A program made the translations under genes and the position numbers. A stretch of DNA of 64,000 nucleotides from Mya arenaria (taxonomy: Eukaryota; Mollusca; Bivalvia; Myida; Myidae), in assembly GCF_026914265.1 (NCBI RefSeq), contig NC_069135.1, forward strand, positions 885,001 through 949,000. The letters run 5' to 3'. Below are positions 1 through 13,900 of the stretch, piece by piece. Below the pieces are notes generated by a model. That model was not told where the DNA came from and made no database searches. It saw only the letters and a program-made list of their open reading frames with translations. Within the stretch, counting starts at the first letter, position 1. Every line of letters begins with the position of its first letter.

Positions 1-315
1 CAATGATCAGGAACAACGAGAAAATAAATAGTGTCAGTGTGGACGAGGTACAGGGCGACTGAACAGCCACAAGAGCACAGCAGCAGCCACACTGCACTCA
101 ACGCCACTTGTTGACAAACTAGGGCACTTTTCCTTGTCTTGTCTTATGACACGGTATAAGGTACCTTCGAGAAACTCAAAGCGTTCCCAAAGTGTTACAG
201 ATCTGTTTATCTCTTTATCCTTCAATCAGCACACAATCAGTATTTTTTATCGGTATAGCTTTTTGATGTGTATTTGTTCTACTTGATGTTTTTATGTGTT
301 TGTGTGTGTGTGATT
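1..315. other. intergenic, nothing recognised
   Basis: Left edge of the window. I see no convincing coding signal or repeat here apart from a short TG-rich run just before the 43-bp array. The small minus-strand reading frame lacks splice context or similarity to anything I recognise. Confidence 0.5.
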
Positions 316-1135
316 ATTGTTTATACAAGTGTGTCTCTAGTTTACTGTCCCCTGGGCCATTGTTTATACAAGTGTGTCTCTAGTTCACTGTCCCCTGGGC
401 CATTGTTTATACAAGTGTGTCTCTAGTTCACTGTCCCCTGGGCCATTGTTTATACAAGTGTCTCTCTAGTTCACTGTCCCCTGGGCCATTGTTTATACAA
501 GTGTGTCTCTAGTTCACTGTCCCCTGGGCCATTGTTTATACAAGTGTGTCTCTAGTTCACTGTCCCCTGGGCCATTGTTTATACAAGTGTGTCTCTAGTT
601 CACTGTCCCCTGGGCCATTGTTTATACAAGTGTGTCTCTAGTTCACTGTCCACTGGGCCATTGTTTATACAAGTGTGTCTCTAGTTCACTGTCCCCTGGG
701 CCATTGTTTATACAAGTGTGTCTCTAGTTCACTGTCCCCTGGGCCATTGTTTATACAAGTGTGTCTCTAGTTCACTGTCCCCTGGGCCATTGTTTATACA
801 AGTGTGTCTCTAGTTCACTGTCCCCTGGGCCATTGTTTATACAAGTGTGTCTCTAGTTCACTGTCCCCTGGGCCATTGTTTATACAAGTGTGTCTCTAGT
901 TCACTGTCCCCTGGGCCATTGTTTATACAAGTGTGTCTCTAGTTCACTGTCCCCTGGATCATTGTTTATACAAGTGTGTCTGTAGTTCACTGTCCCCGGG
1001 GCCATTGTTTATACAAGTGTGTCTCTAGTTCACTGTCCCCTGGGCCATTGTTTATACAAGTGTGTCTCTAGTTCACTGTCCCCTGGATCATTGTTTATAC
1101 AAGTGTGTCTGTAGTTCACTGTCCCCGGGGCCATT
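316..1135. repeat. 43-bp minisatellite, about 19 copies
   Basis: A 43-bp unit beginning ATTGTTTATACAAGTGTGTC is repeated head to tail about 19 times with very few differences. Near the right end a variant pair (GGATC in place of GGGCC, TCTGTAG in place of TCTCTAG) occurs twice, which looks like a recent two-unit amplification. The array lies beside the dispersed element that starts near 1155. Any reading frame inside it is a by-product of the repeat. Confidence 0.97.
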
Positions 1136-1154
1136 GCGTTGTGCCTCGTTACAG

Positions 1155-2325
1155 GGTTTTTTATTATACCCCCACAAACGAAGTTTGAGGGGGTATATAG
1201 GAGTGAGCTTGTCGGTCGGTCTGTCGGTTTTCATGGTTTCCGGACGATAACTCATGAAAGGCTAGACAGATTTGAAAAAAAAATTGGTACACAGATGTAA
1301 CATCAGAAGATACAGGTCAAGTTCGATATTGGGGCTGGTGGGGCCAAGGTCAACGTAACTGTTACTAAAAATAGAAAAACGGTTTCCGGACGATAACTCA
1401 TGAAAGGCTTGACAGATTTGAACAATTTTAGGTACACAGGTGTAACATCAGAAGATACAGGTCAAGTTCGATATTGTGGCTGGTGGGGCCAAAGTCAAGG
1501 TCACTGTTACTAAAAATAGAAAAACGGTTTCCGGACGATAACTCATGAAAGGCTAGACAGATTTGAACAATTTTTGGTACACAGGTGTAACATCAGAAGA
1601 TACAGGTCAAGTTCGATATTGGGGCTGGTGGGGCCAAGGTCAAGGTCACTGTTACTAAAAATAGAAAAACGGTTTCCGGACGATAACTCATGAAAGGCTT
1701 GACAGATTTGAACAATTTTTGGTACACAGGTGTAACATCAGAAGATACAGGTCAAGTTCGATATTGGGGCTGGTGGGGCCAAAGTCAAGGTCACTGTTAC
1801 TAAAAATAGAAAAACGGTTTCCGGACGATAAATCATGAAAGGCTTGACAGATTTGAACAATTTTTGGTACACAGGTGTAACATCAGAAGATACAGGTCAA
1901 GTTTGATATTGGGGCTGGTGGGGCCAAGGTCAATGTTACTAAAAAAAAAAAAAAAAACGGTTTCCGGACGATAACTCATGAAAGGCTTGACAGATTTGAA
2001 CAAGTTTTGGTACACAGGTGTAACATCAGAAGATACAGGTCAAGTTCGAAAATGGGGCTGGTGGGGCCAAGGTGAAGGTCACTGTTACTAAAAATAGAAA
2101 AACGGTTTCCTGACGATAACTCATGAAAGGCTAGTTTTTCTTGTCAGCAGTGTAACTTCTAAATTACTCAACAGATTTAAATAAAACAATGCATGCATGA
2201 TAAAGGAAGATGCAGTGTGCAGTAACCTTGGAGTTATGGCCTCTTTTCAAAGGAATGGTTTGCCATTCCTGTGTCCAGGCGGCATTTGGGGGTATTCGTC
2301 ACTCCTGTGACAGCTCTAGTTTTTT
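1155..2325 (+). mobile_element. non-autonomous dispersed element with ~146-bp tandem core (pearl/HINE-like)
   Basis: The left end carries an inverted repeat: ATACCCCC and CAAAC, a GAA loop, then GTTTG and GGGGGTAT (about 1167-1197), followed by a GTCGGTCGGTC stretch. The interior is six to seven tandem copies of a ~146-bp unit beginning GGTTTCCGGACGATAACTC. The right end, near 2270-2325, has a GGGGGTATTCGTCACTCC motif. Unique ends around a tandem core of ~150-bp units match the pearl-type elements of bivalves, which have been linked to Helitron-related non-autonomous elements. That assignment is inference. The same hairpin end occurs in reverse at about 57980-58015. No transposase is encoded. 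Confidence 0.75.
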
Positions 2326-3930
2326 ATTGTACGCCTACTGTGCTTGTTTTTATTGTATTACTGAGACTTATTTATACTTGAAAAGAAACTAACATCCCGC
2401 GTTCTGAGACATATAATCACTTTAAGGCACATAATATAGCTGACGCATTTTTTTTATCATTTTAATCTATTATCATTTGAATTTAATGATAAAGGCATCC
2501 AAAAAGTATGATTTGTGTAGAGATAAAGAGAGTAACAATATTTTGGCGCTTTTTTAACTGGGGAATTTGTGGCCACGTAGCCAAGGAACAGAAATAATTT
2601 ATAAAGACTACTATTGTTTTATCTGAACACAAATCTTGTTTGTAGTTTTGATCATTAAATTCAAATGAGCTAACATTATTATGCTGAAAAATAAATATAT
2701 TTTGGCAACAACTTATAGTGTGCCCGGTAAAATTGCGATGCAACCACAGGTTGGAAATAAGGAACTGTTGTGTGGAGAATGTCACACATAAATGTGATGC
2801 ATGTCTTTTGAGCTTTGTTCTTCGACAGGTTCTTTACTTATATTTCTACTTCTTGACTGGTCCCTGTAGTTTTCAATGTTTTAACATAACAATTATAAAA
2901 AGTTTTAAACAACATACATTGTTAGTTGGTATTATACATGTTGAAACTTATTGACAAAAAGCTACCAAATAATATTTTATTGTTTAGTTTTTGCATAGCG
3001 TTTTGCTCGTTAAGTTTATTTTAGTTTTAAATTGTTGATACAAGTATCAAAAAAGTTGTAGTAAAATATTCAACATGAAATTTGGTGCCAATTCAATTGT
3101 TGATCTTAGTATTTATAATTTAGATTGTTACGAACTTATTTATATACCATGTTTGTATATAGAGCATAATGAAGCCCCCAAAAGGCTGCAATGCTTCGCG
3201 TGCAAAGAGATTGAATTTATACACCCCCTGGTTGTTGTTAAAATGCCATTTAACCATTTATGTATAAAATACTACATTAAAATATACAGAAGAAAAATAA
3301 AATATAAAATGTTTTGTTTTTAATTAAAGACAGATAAAACACGGGAACTTATATTCTCAAACAATATACATATAAACATATTACACATTAAGATTTGACA
3401 CAGTGTCTTATTCGAGTTATAGGTTTGCTCTCCGTCCGTCGGCCCGAAAAAAAACTAGACGCTGCAATAACTCAAGAAGTATACAAGTTTTGATTGATGA
3501 AAATTGTTGTGTAGACAATTTTTGGTTGGACAAAGGTGGTTTCTATGCCATCGAAAACATATAATTAGAATAACACTTTTTGGACTTTTGCATAACTTAA
3601 AAAGTATAAAAGCTACAGGCATGAAAGAAAGTTTGTGGGGAGAGGCCCATAAGGCTTTGTTTGTTTTCGTCCGACAAAATATATAAACAATAGCAAGGAA
3701 AATAGTAAAAAGCTGCATAAAACTTGCATGGTATGATCAAAATGGCCATTTGGATATCATGCATTTCCTTGTTTTGTCGGATAAAAATGTCGCTAGGACG
3801 ACAAAAATAGTGACCGTATTTCCCCGTCTACTAAAATAACGACATGCAGTAAATATTTAAAGGTTAATACACGGCGAAGCCGGGCCGTTGAGTGAAAACT
3901 GGCCCTCGTCCTCATAATGTCCCTCGACGT
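2326..3930. other. AT-rich intergenic stretch, no gene seen
   Basis: There are only short unsupported reading frames, AT-rich sequence and possible repeat remnants around 3430-3720. A few degenerate relatives of the following 46-bp unit appear from about 3815. Confidence 0.5.
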
Positions 3931-6172
3931 AACCGTAACCATATTTCCCCCGTCTACTATTATGACGAAGTGCAGTAAACATAACCATTTCCCCCCGTCT
4001 ACTATAATGACGACGTGCAGTACACAAGTCATAACCATATTTTCCCCGTCCACTATAATGACGATGTGCAGTTCACATAACCATATTTCCCCCGTCTACT
4101 ATAATGACGACGTGCAGTTCACATAACCATATTTCCCCCGTCTACTATAATGACGACGTGCAGTTCACATAACCATATTTCCCCCGTCTACTATAATGAC
4201 GACGTGCAGTTCACATAACCATATTTCCCCCGTCTACTATAATGACGACGTGCAGTTCACATAACCATATTTCCCCCGTCTACTATAATGACGACGTGCA
4301 GTTCACATAACCATATTTCCCCCGTCTACTATAATGACGACGTGCAGTTCACAAAACCATATTTTCCCCGTCCACTATAATGGCGATGTGCTGTACACAT
4401 AACCATATTTCCCCCGTCTACTAAAATTACGACGTGCAGTAAACATAACCATAGTTCCCCCGTCCACTATAATGGCGATGTGCTGTACACATAACCATAT
4501 TTCCCCCGTCTACTAAAATTACGACGTGCAGTAAACATAACCATAGTTCCCCCGTGTACTATAATGACGACGTGCAGTTCACATAACCATATTTCCCCCA
4601 TCTACTATAATGACGACGTGCAGTTCACATAACCATATTTCCCCCATCTACTATAATGACGACGTGCAGTTCACATAACCATATTTCCCCGTCTACTATA
4701 ATGACGACGTGCAGTTCACACAACCATATTTCCCCCATCTACTATAATGACGACGTGCAGTTCACACAACCATATTTCCCCCATCTACTATAATGACGAC
4801 GTGCAGTTCACATAACCATATTTCCCCGTCTACTATAATGACGACGTGCAGTTCACATAACCATATTTCCCCCATCTACTATAATGACGACGTGCAGTTC
4901 ACATAACCATATTTCCCCGTCTACTATAATGACGACGTGCAGTTCACATAACCATATTTCCCCGTCTACTATAATGACGACGTGCAGTTCACATAACCAT
5001 ATTTCCCCGTCTACTATAATGACGACGTGCAGTTCACATAACCATATTTCCCCGTCTACTATAATGACGACGTGCAGTTCACATAACCATATTTCCCCGT
5101 CTACTATAATGACGACGTGCAGTTCACATAATCATATTTACCCCGTCTACTATAATGACGACGTGCAGTTCACATAACCATATTTCCCCCGTCTACTATA
5201 ATGACGACGTGCAGTAAACATAACCATATTTCCCCCGTCCACTATAATGACGACGTGCAATCATAACCATATTTCCCCCGTCTACTAAAATGACGACGTG
5301 CAGTAAACATAACCATATTTCCCCCGTCTACTAAAATGACGACGTGCAGTAAACATAACCATATTTCCCCGTCTACTATAATGACGACGTGCAGTAAACA
5401 TAACCATATTTCCCCCGTCTACTAAAATGACGACGTGCAGTTCACATAACCATATTTCCCAGTCTACTATAATGATAACGTGCAGTTCACATAACCATAT
5501 TTCCCCGTCTACTATAATGACGACGTGCAGTTCACATAACCATATTTCCCCCGTCTACTAAAATGACGACGTGCAGTTCACATAACCATATTTCCCCCAT
5601 CTACTAAAATGACGACGTGCAGTTCACATAACCATATTTCCCCGTCTACTATAATGACGACGTGCAGTTCACATAACCATATTTCCCCCGTCTACTATAA
5701 TGACGACGTGCAGTTCACATAACCATATTTCCCCGTCTACTATAATGACGACGTGCAGTTCACATAACCATATTTCCCCCGTCTACTATAATGACGACGT
5801 GCAGTTCACATAACCATATTTCCCCCGTCTACTATAATGACGACGTGCAGTTCACATAACCATATTTCCCCGTCTACTATAATGACGACGTGCAGTTCAC
5901 ATAACCATATTTCCCCGTCTACTATAATGACGACGTGCAGTTCACATAACCATATTTCCCCCGTCTACTATAATGACGACGTGCAGTTCACATAACCATA
6001 TTTCCCCGTCTACTATAATGACGACGTGCAGTTCACATAACTATATATCCCCGTCTACTATAATGACGACGTGCAGTTCACATAACCATATTTCCCCGTC
6101 TACTATAATGACGACGTGCAGTTCACATAACCATATTTCCCCCGTCTACTAAAATGACGACGTGCAGTTCAC
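3931..6172. repeat. 45/46-bp minisatellite, about 50 copies
   Basis: The unit runs CATAACCATATTTCCCC, then GTCTACTATAATGACGACGTGCAGTT, and is repeated about 50 times over 2.2 kb. Variants differ mainly in the length of the C run (four or five), in TATAAT versus AAAAT, and in TTC versus AAA after CAG. Blocks of identical variants (for example alternating 45- and 46-bp units) point to multi-unit amplification. The array ends about 650 bp upstream of the first coding exon of the DSL/EGF gene. Confidence 0.97.
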
Positions 6173-6792
6173 ATAAATATAATTAATACGTAATAGTTGT
6201 GATATTGTTATTGTAACCTAACGTCAATTAAAGTAAGTTGATAAGATATGTAATTGTTCTTAATGCATGCATATGCGCGTTCACGGGAATGTTTTAATAA
6301 TTACAATTTCATGAAATCTATGTGGGTCATAGAAATAAGAAAGGAAATGAAAAGTATTCGAATGATTGTATTTACTTTTTAAATAGAACTTGATGAAAGT
6401 CAATTCGTCGACTGATAAAAAAAATAATGACCGGTGTAACGTATATTGACAAGACTGTAACGAAGGAATACAATGAATTCATATCTCAATACTTCTGTTG
6501 TTATTGTATTGTTAACAAGAAACTCAAATATAATTATGACAAATATGATTTTATCTGTCCATTGTCTTTGATAAGAAATACAATCGCCCTGTCACTTCAA
6601 CATCAATTATCAGACTATTGTGTTTAATAGTGAAATAAACACCGCATTGTTTTATAAATGATCGAAAAATGAAATACGTATTAATAACATATAAATGATT
6701 GTCGTGGATGAAAATATCCAAATTTCGATGCGCGTTTAACTCGAAAAGTAAGGAGTGCTTGCCTGCGCTGTGGCTGTTTGCTAACACTCTGT
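6173..6792. other. upstream region of the DSL/EGF gene
   Basis: AT-rich sequence between the 46-bp array and the first coding exon. It probably contains the promoter and 5' UTR. I cannot fix a TATA box or a transcription start, and the two small reading frames here have no support. Confidence 0.4.
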
Positions 6793-6913
6793 CGCACTTA
6801 ACGAGAGGAGCTCCTGCCATTAACGAAAATGGAAAGTAAACTGTGCCAAGTGTTCTTCATATTCACAAGCATATTTGGGGTAAGCTTTTTTCATCTGTGC
6901 TACTTCAGCAACC
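6793..6913 (+). other. first coding exon, copy A, with flanks
   Basis: ATG at 6829 opens [17 protein letters not shown] and stops at the donor GTAAGC (exon 6829-6879). Joined in phase 0 to exon 2 (LCMCLV...) it gives a plausible signal peptide. The same ~121-bp block, including 36 bp upstream and the start of the intron, recurs at 6984-7105. Confidence 0.8.
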
Positions 6914-7855
6914 CCGTCATTTTAAAGTCTTTGCTTTACTATTGCCTTTAATTCTGATATTCACTTGTCATTGGAAAGAATGACGCACTTAACGAGAGGA
7001 GCTCATGCCATTAACGAAAATGGAAACTAAACTGTGCCAAGTGTTCTTCATATTCACAAGCATATTTGGTGTAAACAAAAATTCATCTGTGCTACTTCAG
7101 CAACCATAGAGTTATATCGAAGCAATAATGCAATTCACAAAGACCAATCATTTTGAGACATACTTCGTTTCTTATCTCTTTCAAATATATTTTGATAGGC
7201 AATTTAAATTTTAGTTTAATTTCAAGGCAAAACAATATCACCCATATTCACTGTGATACATTGTGATGATTTACACAAACATCCACGGTACACCATTCTA
7301 TTACAGCTTTGTATGTGTCTGGTCCGCGTGGAGGTGAACATTCTCCAATATGACAACCCCCTGGGGACCTCATACACGGGCAGAAACGAAACTGCTCACC
7401 GGAAATGTTGTGACACCGGCGGAAGTAGTTGTTTCTCTGGCAACGACACCTGTGACGTTTACTTTACGTTCTGCATTGGCCGGTAAACTTAGAACAACCA
7501 CTTGTCCTGTAACAAGACTTAGGATCATTACGCTTGTTATAAACAATTTGCCTCGACATTTCAACTGACACATTTGTTCATTCTCCTCATAATTATCTCA
7601 TATTAAAGTTTAACATGAGAAATTGAACTTTTGAGAAAGACGTGCGTTTTCTCATTTTCAGAACTAGCATGGATCCCGCACACCCAGGATGCAAAGGCCT
7701 CTCCATGGAAACCAGTAAGAACGTCTCCTATGACGTGTTCAGAATCACACACACCCGTTCATTGAAGACGGTTGGCACCATGGACTCGTGGACTCTGGTA
7801 ATGCTTTTGGCAGGCACTTGTAGGTATTGCCAGACCGTCAAGTGCATTCACTGAT

Positions 7856-7927
<72 letters not shown>

Positions 7928-10900
7928 TTTTTCTTTCTTTCTTTTTAAGTGTTATTCTATATAGTTTTTTTCTCTCCTCTATCTCAGGGAAACACGAGTT
8001 TAATGATTGATATCCTTGACGTTGACGAGCTGGGGAAGGGAGGACAGACAGATAACCCTGCGATTGACCTCATCGACACCTTGGCCCGCATTCTGACCTT
8101 TAGCCCTGACCCTAGCTACTGGAAGGCACGCCCACATAGGATGACGTTCACTCACCATGTCAGGTAATGCATGCCATGACCTTCTAGGTCTCCATAACGC
8201 GTTAGTCAGAAATATTTTTTATCATCACCAATGTAACAGGAACAAGACATCCGTCCAAATGCACGTATTTTAAATTACTGAGATTCAATTTTCCTTTATC
8301 ATCAGTGTCGACTTGGAGCTGCGAGTCTGGTGTGAGGAAGACTGGTACGGCAGGTCATGTGACCAGAGATGTAACGTCACTGACGACTTTCACGTGTGTG
8401 ACGTCAATGGAACTAAAACTGCTCTTCAAGAATGCACAGATGGAGGTTAGTATGTATTCAAGGAATATTTGTTGATTAAAATAAAGAAAATGCTTTTTTA
8501 TTTTATAATTTTACATATCTGAATTTTGTATGCGTTTTAGACGTACTGGTATTGACGCTGAAGGAGCCCATGTGGCAGACTGAGAATCGGCATTCGTTGA
8601 CAGATCACGTGACCCGCTACGTCGCTGAAACCTCGTGTCCACCCAATACACAGCACGTTAACGTCACAATACTGGACATGAGATCAAACGGGTAATGCTT
8701 TCAAGTTATGTGGGTAATTACAGTTTCAGTATATTGTTGTTATCTAAAAATGAATTATGGTTAATATGTGGTTGTTTATTCCAAGTATTATTTCTAGGAT
8801 GAACGCGGACGTGCTGTTCCATGCGTACTGTGCCGATAAGCCGGTGTCGTCCCTCAAATTCCGCCAGGGAGTTTACACACTAAACCTTGTCGACACCCGC
8901 ATATCTCCGCCTAAAACCCGCTTTGGAGTGGACGTCGATTCTCCAAGCTTTACAACTAGGAAACAAACGGGCAATGTGAGTTGTTGTTTTTAAAGAGCTC
9001 ACGCCATTTGCTTTTTCCGATCAATACTTCTTTCTTTCGTGATTGAGAATGTTAAGAGCAATGTTTTTTAATATTCAAAAGAACGTGATTTAAACGTTCG
9101 ATTATTATGTCATTGTTTTAAAATTGTATACAAATACATTGTTTTACCGTTTTTGGTCAGTGCCACAAACTAGAAGACCATGCTTTGAGAACGAAGTAAA
9201 ATAAGTGTACTTTTTATACAATTATTTGTAGCCAAGTATCATTGCAATGGTAAGGGTTGTGAAGTTTACCACTGGAAACACCTCGGACTTCGTCAGTCTA
9301 GCCTTCAAATTACAGTATGTTAACCTTCTTATTCTATGATTGAAAACAAGGAGTGTACTGTATACTGTACGTTAATGTTTATTCCTTTGACTTTGGCTTG
9401 ACATTTCATCTGCGCAAGGAAATTGTATCAACACATTTTCACAGACAGGGTGTGGATTCCACAAGTTGGTTGCTTTTGTTACGGAGTGTAACTGACGTCA
9501 CGGACTGTAACGGGCGCCTAGCTGACGTCAGCAGAGACACGAACGTCAACACCTCGGAACCGTCTACAGCTTTATTCCTTCTCACCAGACATTTTGTAAG
9601 CATAGCTATACTACAAGAGAAAATACTCTGCTCAAGTGAAAATTAGGCCAGACTATTCAAGAATTCCCTTATTCCGTTTATGCACTGACAGAAGTTTTTT
9701 AAATAATAAAATTCTCAAATTGCCCTACTCCAGGTGCTTCCCAAATGTCCTGTTTTCCGATAATGCATTGCAAGGAGATACTATACCGGAGATTTTATAA
9801 CTGCCCCGTTCTACTGTGCACTGCAAGGAGATTCTGTGATTGCCCTGGTCCGATTATCACTGAGAGATTTTAGAACTGTCTTGTTCTGATATGCACTGCC
9901 AGGAGTTTTCAGAACAGCCCTGTTCTGACATGCACTGCCATGAGATTCTATAACAGCCCTGTTCTGATATGCACTGCCAGTAGATTCTAGAATTACCCTT
10001 CTCCGGTAATTCATTGCCAGGAGATTCTAGTACTGTCCTGTTTCGGTAATTCATTGCCATGAGATTCTAGTACTGTTTCGGTAATTCATTGCCAGGAGAT
10101 TCTAGGACTGTCCTGTTCCGGTAATTCATTGCCAGGAGATTCTAGTACTGTCCTGTTCCGGTAATTCATTGCCAGGAGATTCTTGTACTGTCCTGTTTCG
10201 GTAATTCATTGCCAGGAGATTCTAGTACTGTCCTTTTTCGGTAATTCATTGCCAGGAGATTCTAGTACTGTCCTGTTTCGGTAATTCATTGCCAGGAGAT
10301 TCTAGTACTGTCCTGTTCCGGTAATTCATTGCCAGGAGATTCTAGTCTGTCCTGTTCCGGTAATTCATTGCCAGGTGATTCTAGTACTGTCCTGTTCCGG
10401 TAATTCATTGCCAGGAGATTCTAGAACTGTCCTGTTCCGGTAATTCATTGCCAGGAGATTCTAGTACTGTCCTGTTCCGGTAATTCATTGCCAGGAGATT
10501 CTAGAACTGTCCTGTTTCGGTAATTCATTGCCAGGAGATTCTAGTACTGTCCTGTTCCGGTAATTCATTGCCAGGAGATTCTAGAACTGTCCTGTTCCGG
10601 TAATTTATTGCCAGGAGATTCTTGAACTGTCCTGTTCCGGTAATTCATTGCCAGGAGATTCTAGAACTGTCCTGTTTCGGTAATTCATTGCCTGGAGATT
10701 CTAGTAGAGCCAGGTTTCGATAATATATTATCATGAGATTCTAAAATTGTTCTTGGCTATTTTAGTAAGTCTAGGATCGTGCAAAGATCTAAAAAGAATT
10801 ATCGATATAGATACATTGTCTCAGTACATTTAAATAATAAATTTCGGTAACGTAAATATTTTGATGTCAATGGCTGCACCGCTGTAGCTCTTTTACTAGG

Positions 10901-13900
10901 AAAACGCATAGCTATAATTAACAAACTGTATATTTTGTAAAAATGTTCCCGTCTTATATCTAAATAGTCAGCGCAAAATCTATTACAGACAAGTATTACT
11001 GTGGAAATTAAAGAACTATCTCAAACAGTTGCGGTCCATTCTTTCAACACCAGTTCCCTTGTGATAGGTAAAAACTTCCTGGATGCTTTTCCCCACATGC
11101 TCCCAGAATCAACCGTTGGGGGAACCAGGTACACGTTTTCTACCCTTACTAAGTCATAGTATTTTACCACAATCGAGCTGCCCTGCGTTCTGTTTCTTTT
11201 TCGTTAGCCTGACAGTCACTCACATCATCATTTTTTTTTATCCCTGTTATATCGCTGCAAGCGCGAAACCAACTCGGACTAGTTAGCTATCGTGAGCGTC
11301 TGTTAGCGTTACTTAAACACAGGGCAGTAGGAATACCAGTACTCTACTTGACAATTATATTTTCACAAATAATTATCCTCTTGATGAAATTAAAGTGTGT
11401 GTTTTAACATTTTGATTCAGTTTGACCATCGAAGTGTTGTCATGGTGCGCAAACTGTCACCATGGAAACCAATGCGAGTCGAATTCAGTATCTTGTGACC
11501 CGGGTGTCACGTTGGTAAACCCGTCTTGCTCAGGTATTTTATATACAAAGTCAAATAATATAGCTGGCTTCATGCAAAACTAAAACTATCTTTCTTGTTC
11601 ATGTCATGGTTTTTGTTTTTTTTTAATCTGGTTTATTTCCCTCCATAATTTGACAAGCATTATTTCAGCCCAGGTAAAATGTGAAAACGGAGGTTCATGT
11701 GTTGGGAACGAAGCTTGCGCGTGCGCACACGGTTGGTTCGGTCCAACGTGCAGCGTTGATGTTGACCAGTGCTCCCTGGGCGCATGTCAGCACGCGGACA
11801 CTTGCGACAATCAGCCAGGTTCCTTTAATTGCACGTGCTCCCCAGGGTTTATCGGGGAGTTTTGTGACGTGGATATTGACGAGTGCACGAGTTACCCGTG
11901 TCGCGATGGTTCTGTTTGTTTGAACACGCTTGGCAGCTACGCGTGCGTGTGCGTCAACGGAACGATCGGTCAGAACTGTGGAGGACTACTTGACTTTTGC
12001 CTTAGTGACCCGTGCAGTAACGGAGGCACATGCAGCAGCAGTGCTTACAACTTCACGTGCACGTGTACGGCGGGTTGGACCGGCAGCACGTGTCAGGGCG
12101 ACATCGATGAATGTCAGAGCACTAACATTTGTCAAAACGGTGGCACGTGTCTCAACACTGACGGCAGTTACACGTGTCAGTGTCTCATTGGATACACCGG
12201 AGGCTATTGTGAAAGTGACGTCAATGAGTGCTTAAACAACACGTTCTGTTTCAACAATGGATCTTGTAATAACACTAATGGTGGATTTTCATGTGACTGT
12301 TTGCCCGGCTTTAACGGAACACGGTGTGAGATGGAGGTCCACGCGTGTGTGTCTAATCCCTGCATGCACGGACAATGCACGGAGCACGGGGACGTTTACT
12401 CGTGCTCGTGTAATGTGGGTTGGGAGGGGAACAACTGTGACCAGGATATGGACGAGTGCCAGGAGTCAGCACGACCATGTTTACACGGTGGTCAATGTAT
12501 TAACACCATTGGTAAGAATTGCACATGTGGCACCTTAAATTGACGTCTGCATATTGCAACTACTAAGCTGATAATTTAAGTTTTGTCCCTAACACGGACT
12601 CCTTATGGAACGTATATATTGACAAGTTTGATGTTGGCAATCGGGTCGCTTAAAGCAGACACTATTAATGTATTCGGGACGAAAGCAATGGTTGCTAAAG
12701 AAACATAAGTGAAGTAATGGTCATAAAACGTCATGAAAGATGCGCCCACGACAATTCTTAAACGAAAAGAAGTTTGTTTTTTGTAACACATTAAAAATCG
12801 TAAAATTGGACATTTTTATTTTTTGCCCTGTAATAAATATGTCCAAACGATGCGGCTGTTGTACAATTATCATAAGAGTGACATAAAAATATTAACTCAG
12901 TATACATTTCAAAATGTAAGTAACATGAAATAGTATGTACATTGTTTTTCAAAATAAACATGGAATTGTATTATGAAGTACATAATGTTTATGATGGCAG
13001 TTATTTGCAGGAAGTTACAAGTGCACGTGCACGGCGGGATGGACCGGAAATCACTGTGAGTCGGATGTGGACGAGTGTACACGCGCAGGTGTATGCGGAA
13101 ATGGAAAGTGCATAAACAACAACGGCAGCTTTAGGTATTGCTTCTCACTACGGTCATACATGATATCACACCGTTGTCATAGCTTTCGTTTTCGCTGCAT
13201 GTAAAATGAAAAATGATATACTGGTATAGTCGACATGCCATTTTGCTATTAACTAATTGCTTTCTGCTGTTTGTCGCGTTGATGGCCCGCCAATTTCTAG
13301 TTTTCACTTCGAAGTTCTGTCCATCTTTGCCCTACTTGACAAATAGGAATTAGCTAACAGCAAACAGGGGCTTCAAAAGTGGAAGGGGGAAAATTGAAAG
13401 GAAACCCTGGAATTTAGATTTATGCAAAGCATTAAGCAAAAAGCAAAGAGCAAAAATACAACTTTGAAGACAATCTCGGAATAGGCGGTCCACAAGCACG
13501 TATTATTCAGGTTTTATATATAGTTTGATCGATTTCTTAAAAGGCACAAAATTGTCCCATAATCAGTAAAATTATTTTTATTTATGTTCCCGTTACCAAA
13601 GGATTTAATGAACCAGTTATAAATACCATCACACGAAGTAAATCCGTTTTAGTTGTAATTGTGGCATGGGATGGACGGGCGACGCCTGTGACCATGACGT
13701 AGACGAATGTACCACCATGTCTCCGTGCTATAACAACGCCACGTGTCACAATACGAACGGAAGTTACACGTGTACGTGTTCCAACGCATGGACCGGGCTG
13801 GACTGCTCCAATGACGTCGACGACTGCCTCAGTTCCCCGTGCGTTCACGGACTGTGCAATAATCTCGTCGGCGGATTCAACTGTTCTTGTTCTCGGGGAT

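Noticed and set aside
4884-5177. 97-residue frame of repeated peptide in the 46-bp array
   Set aside because: It exists only because a run of 45-bp units stays in frame; there is no start context, splice context or conservation.
3931-6172. Direct repeats of constant spacing that look CRISPR-like
   Set aside because: The whole 46-bp unit is repeated, with no unique spacers, in an animal genome; it is a minisatellite.
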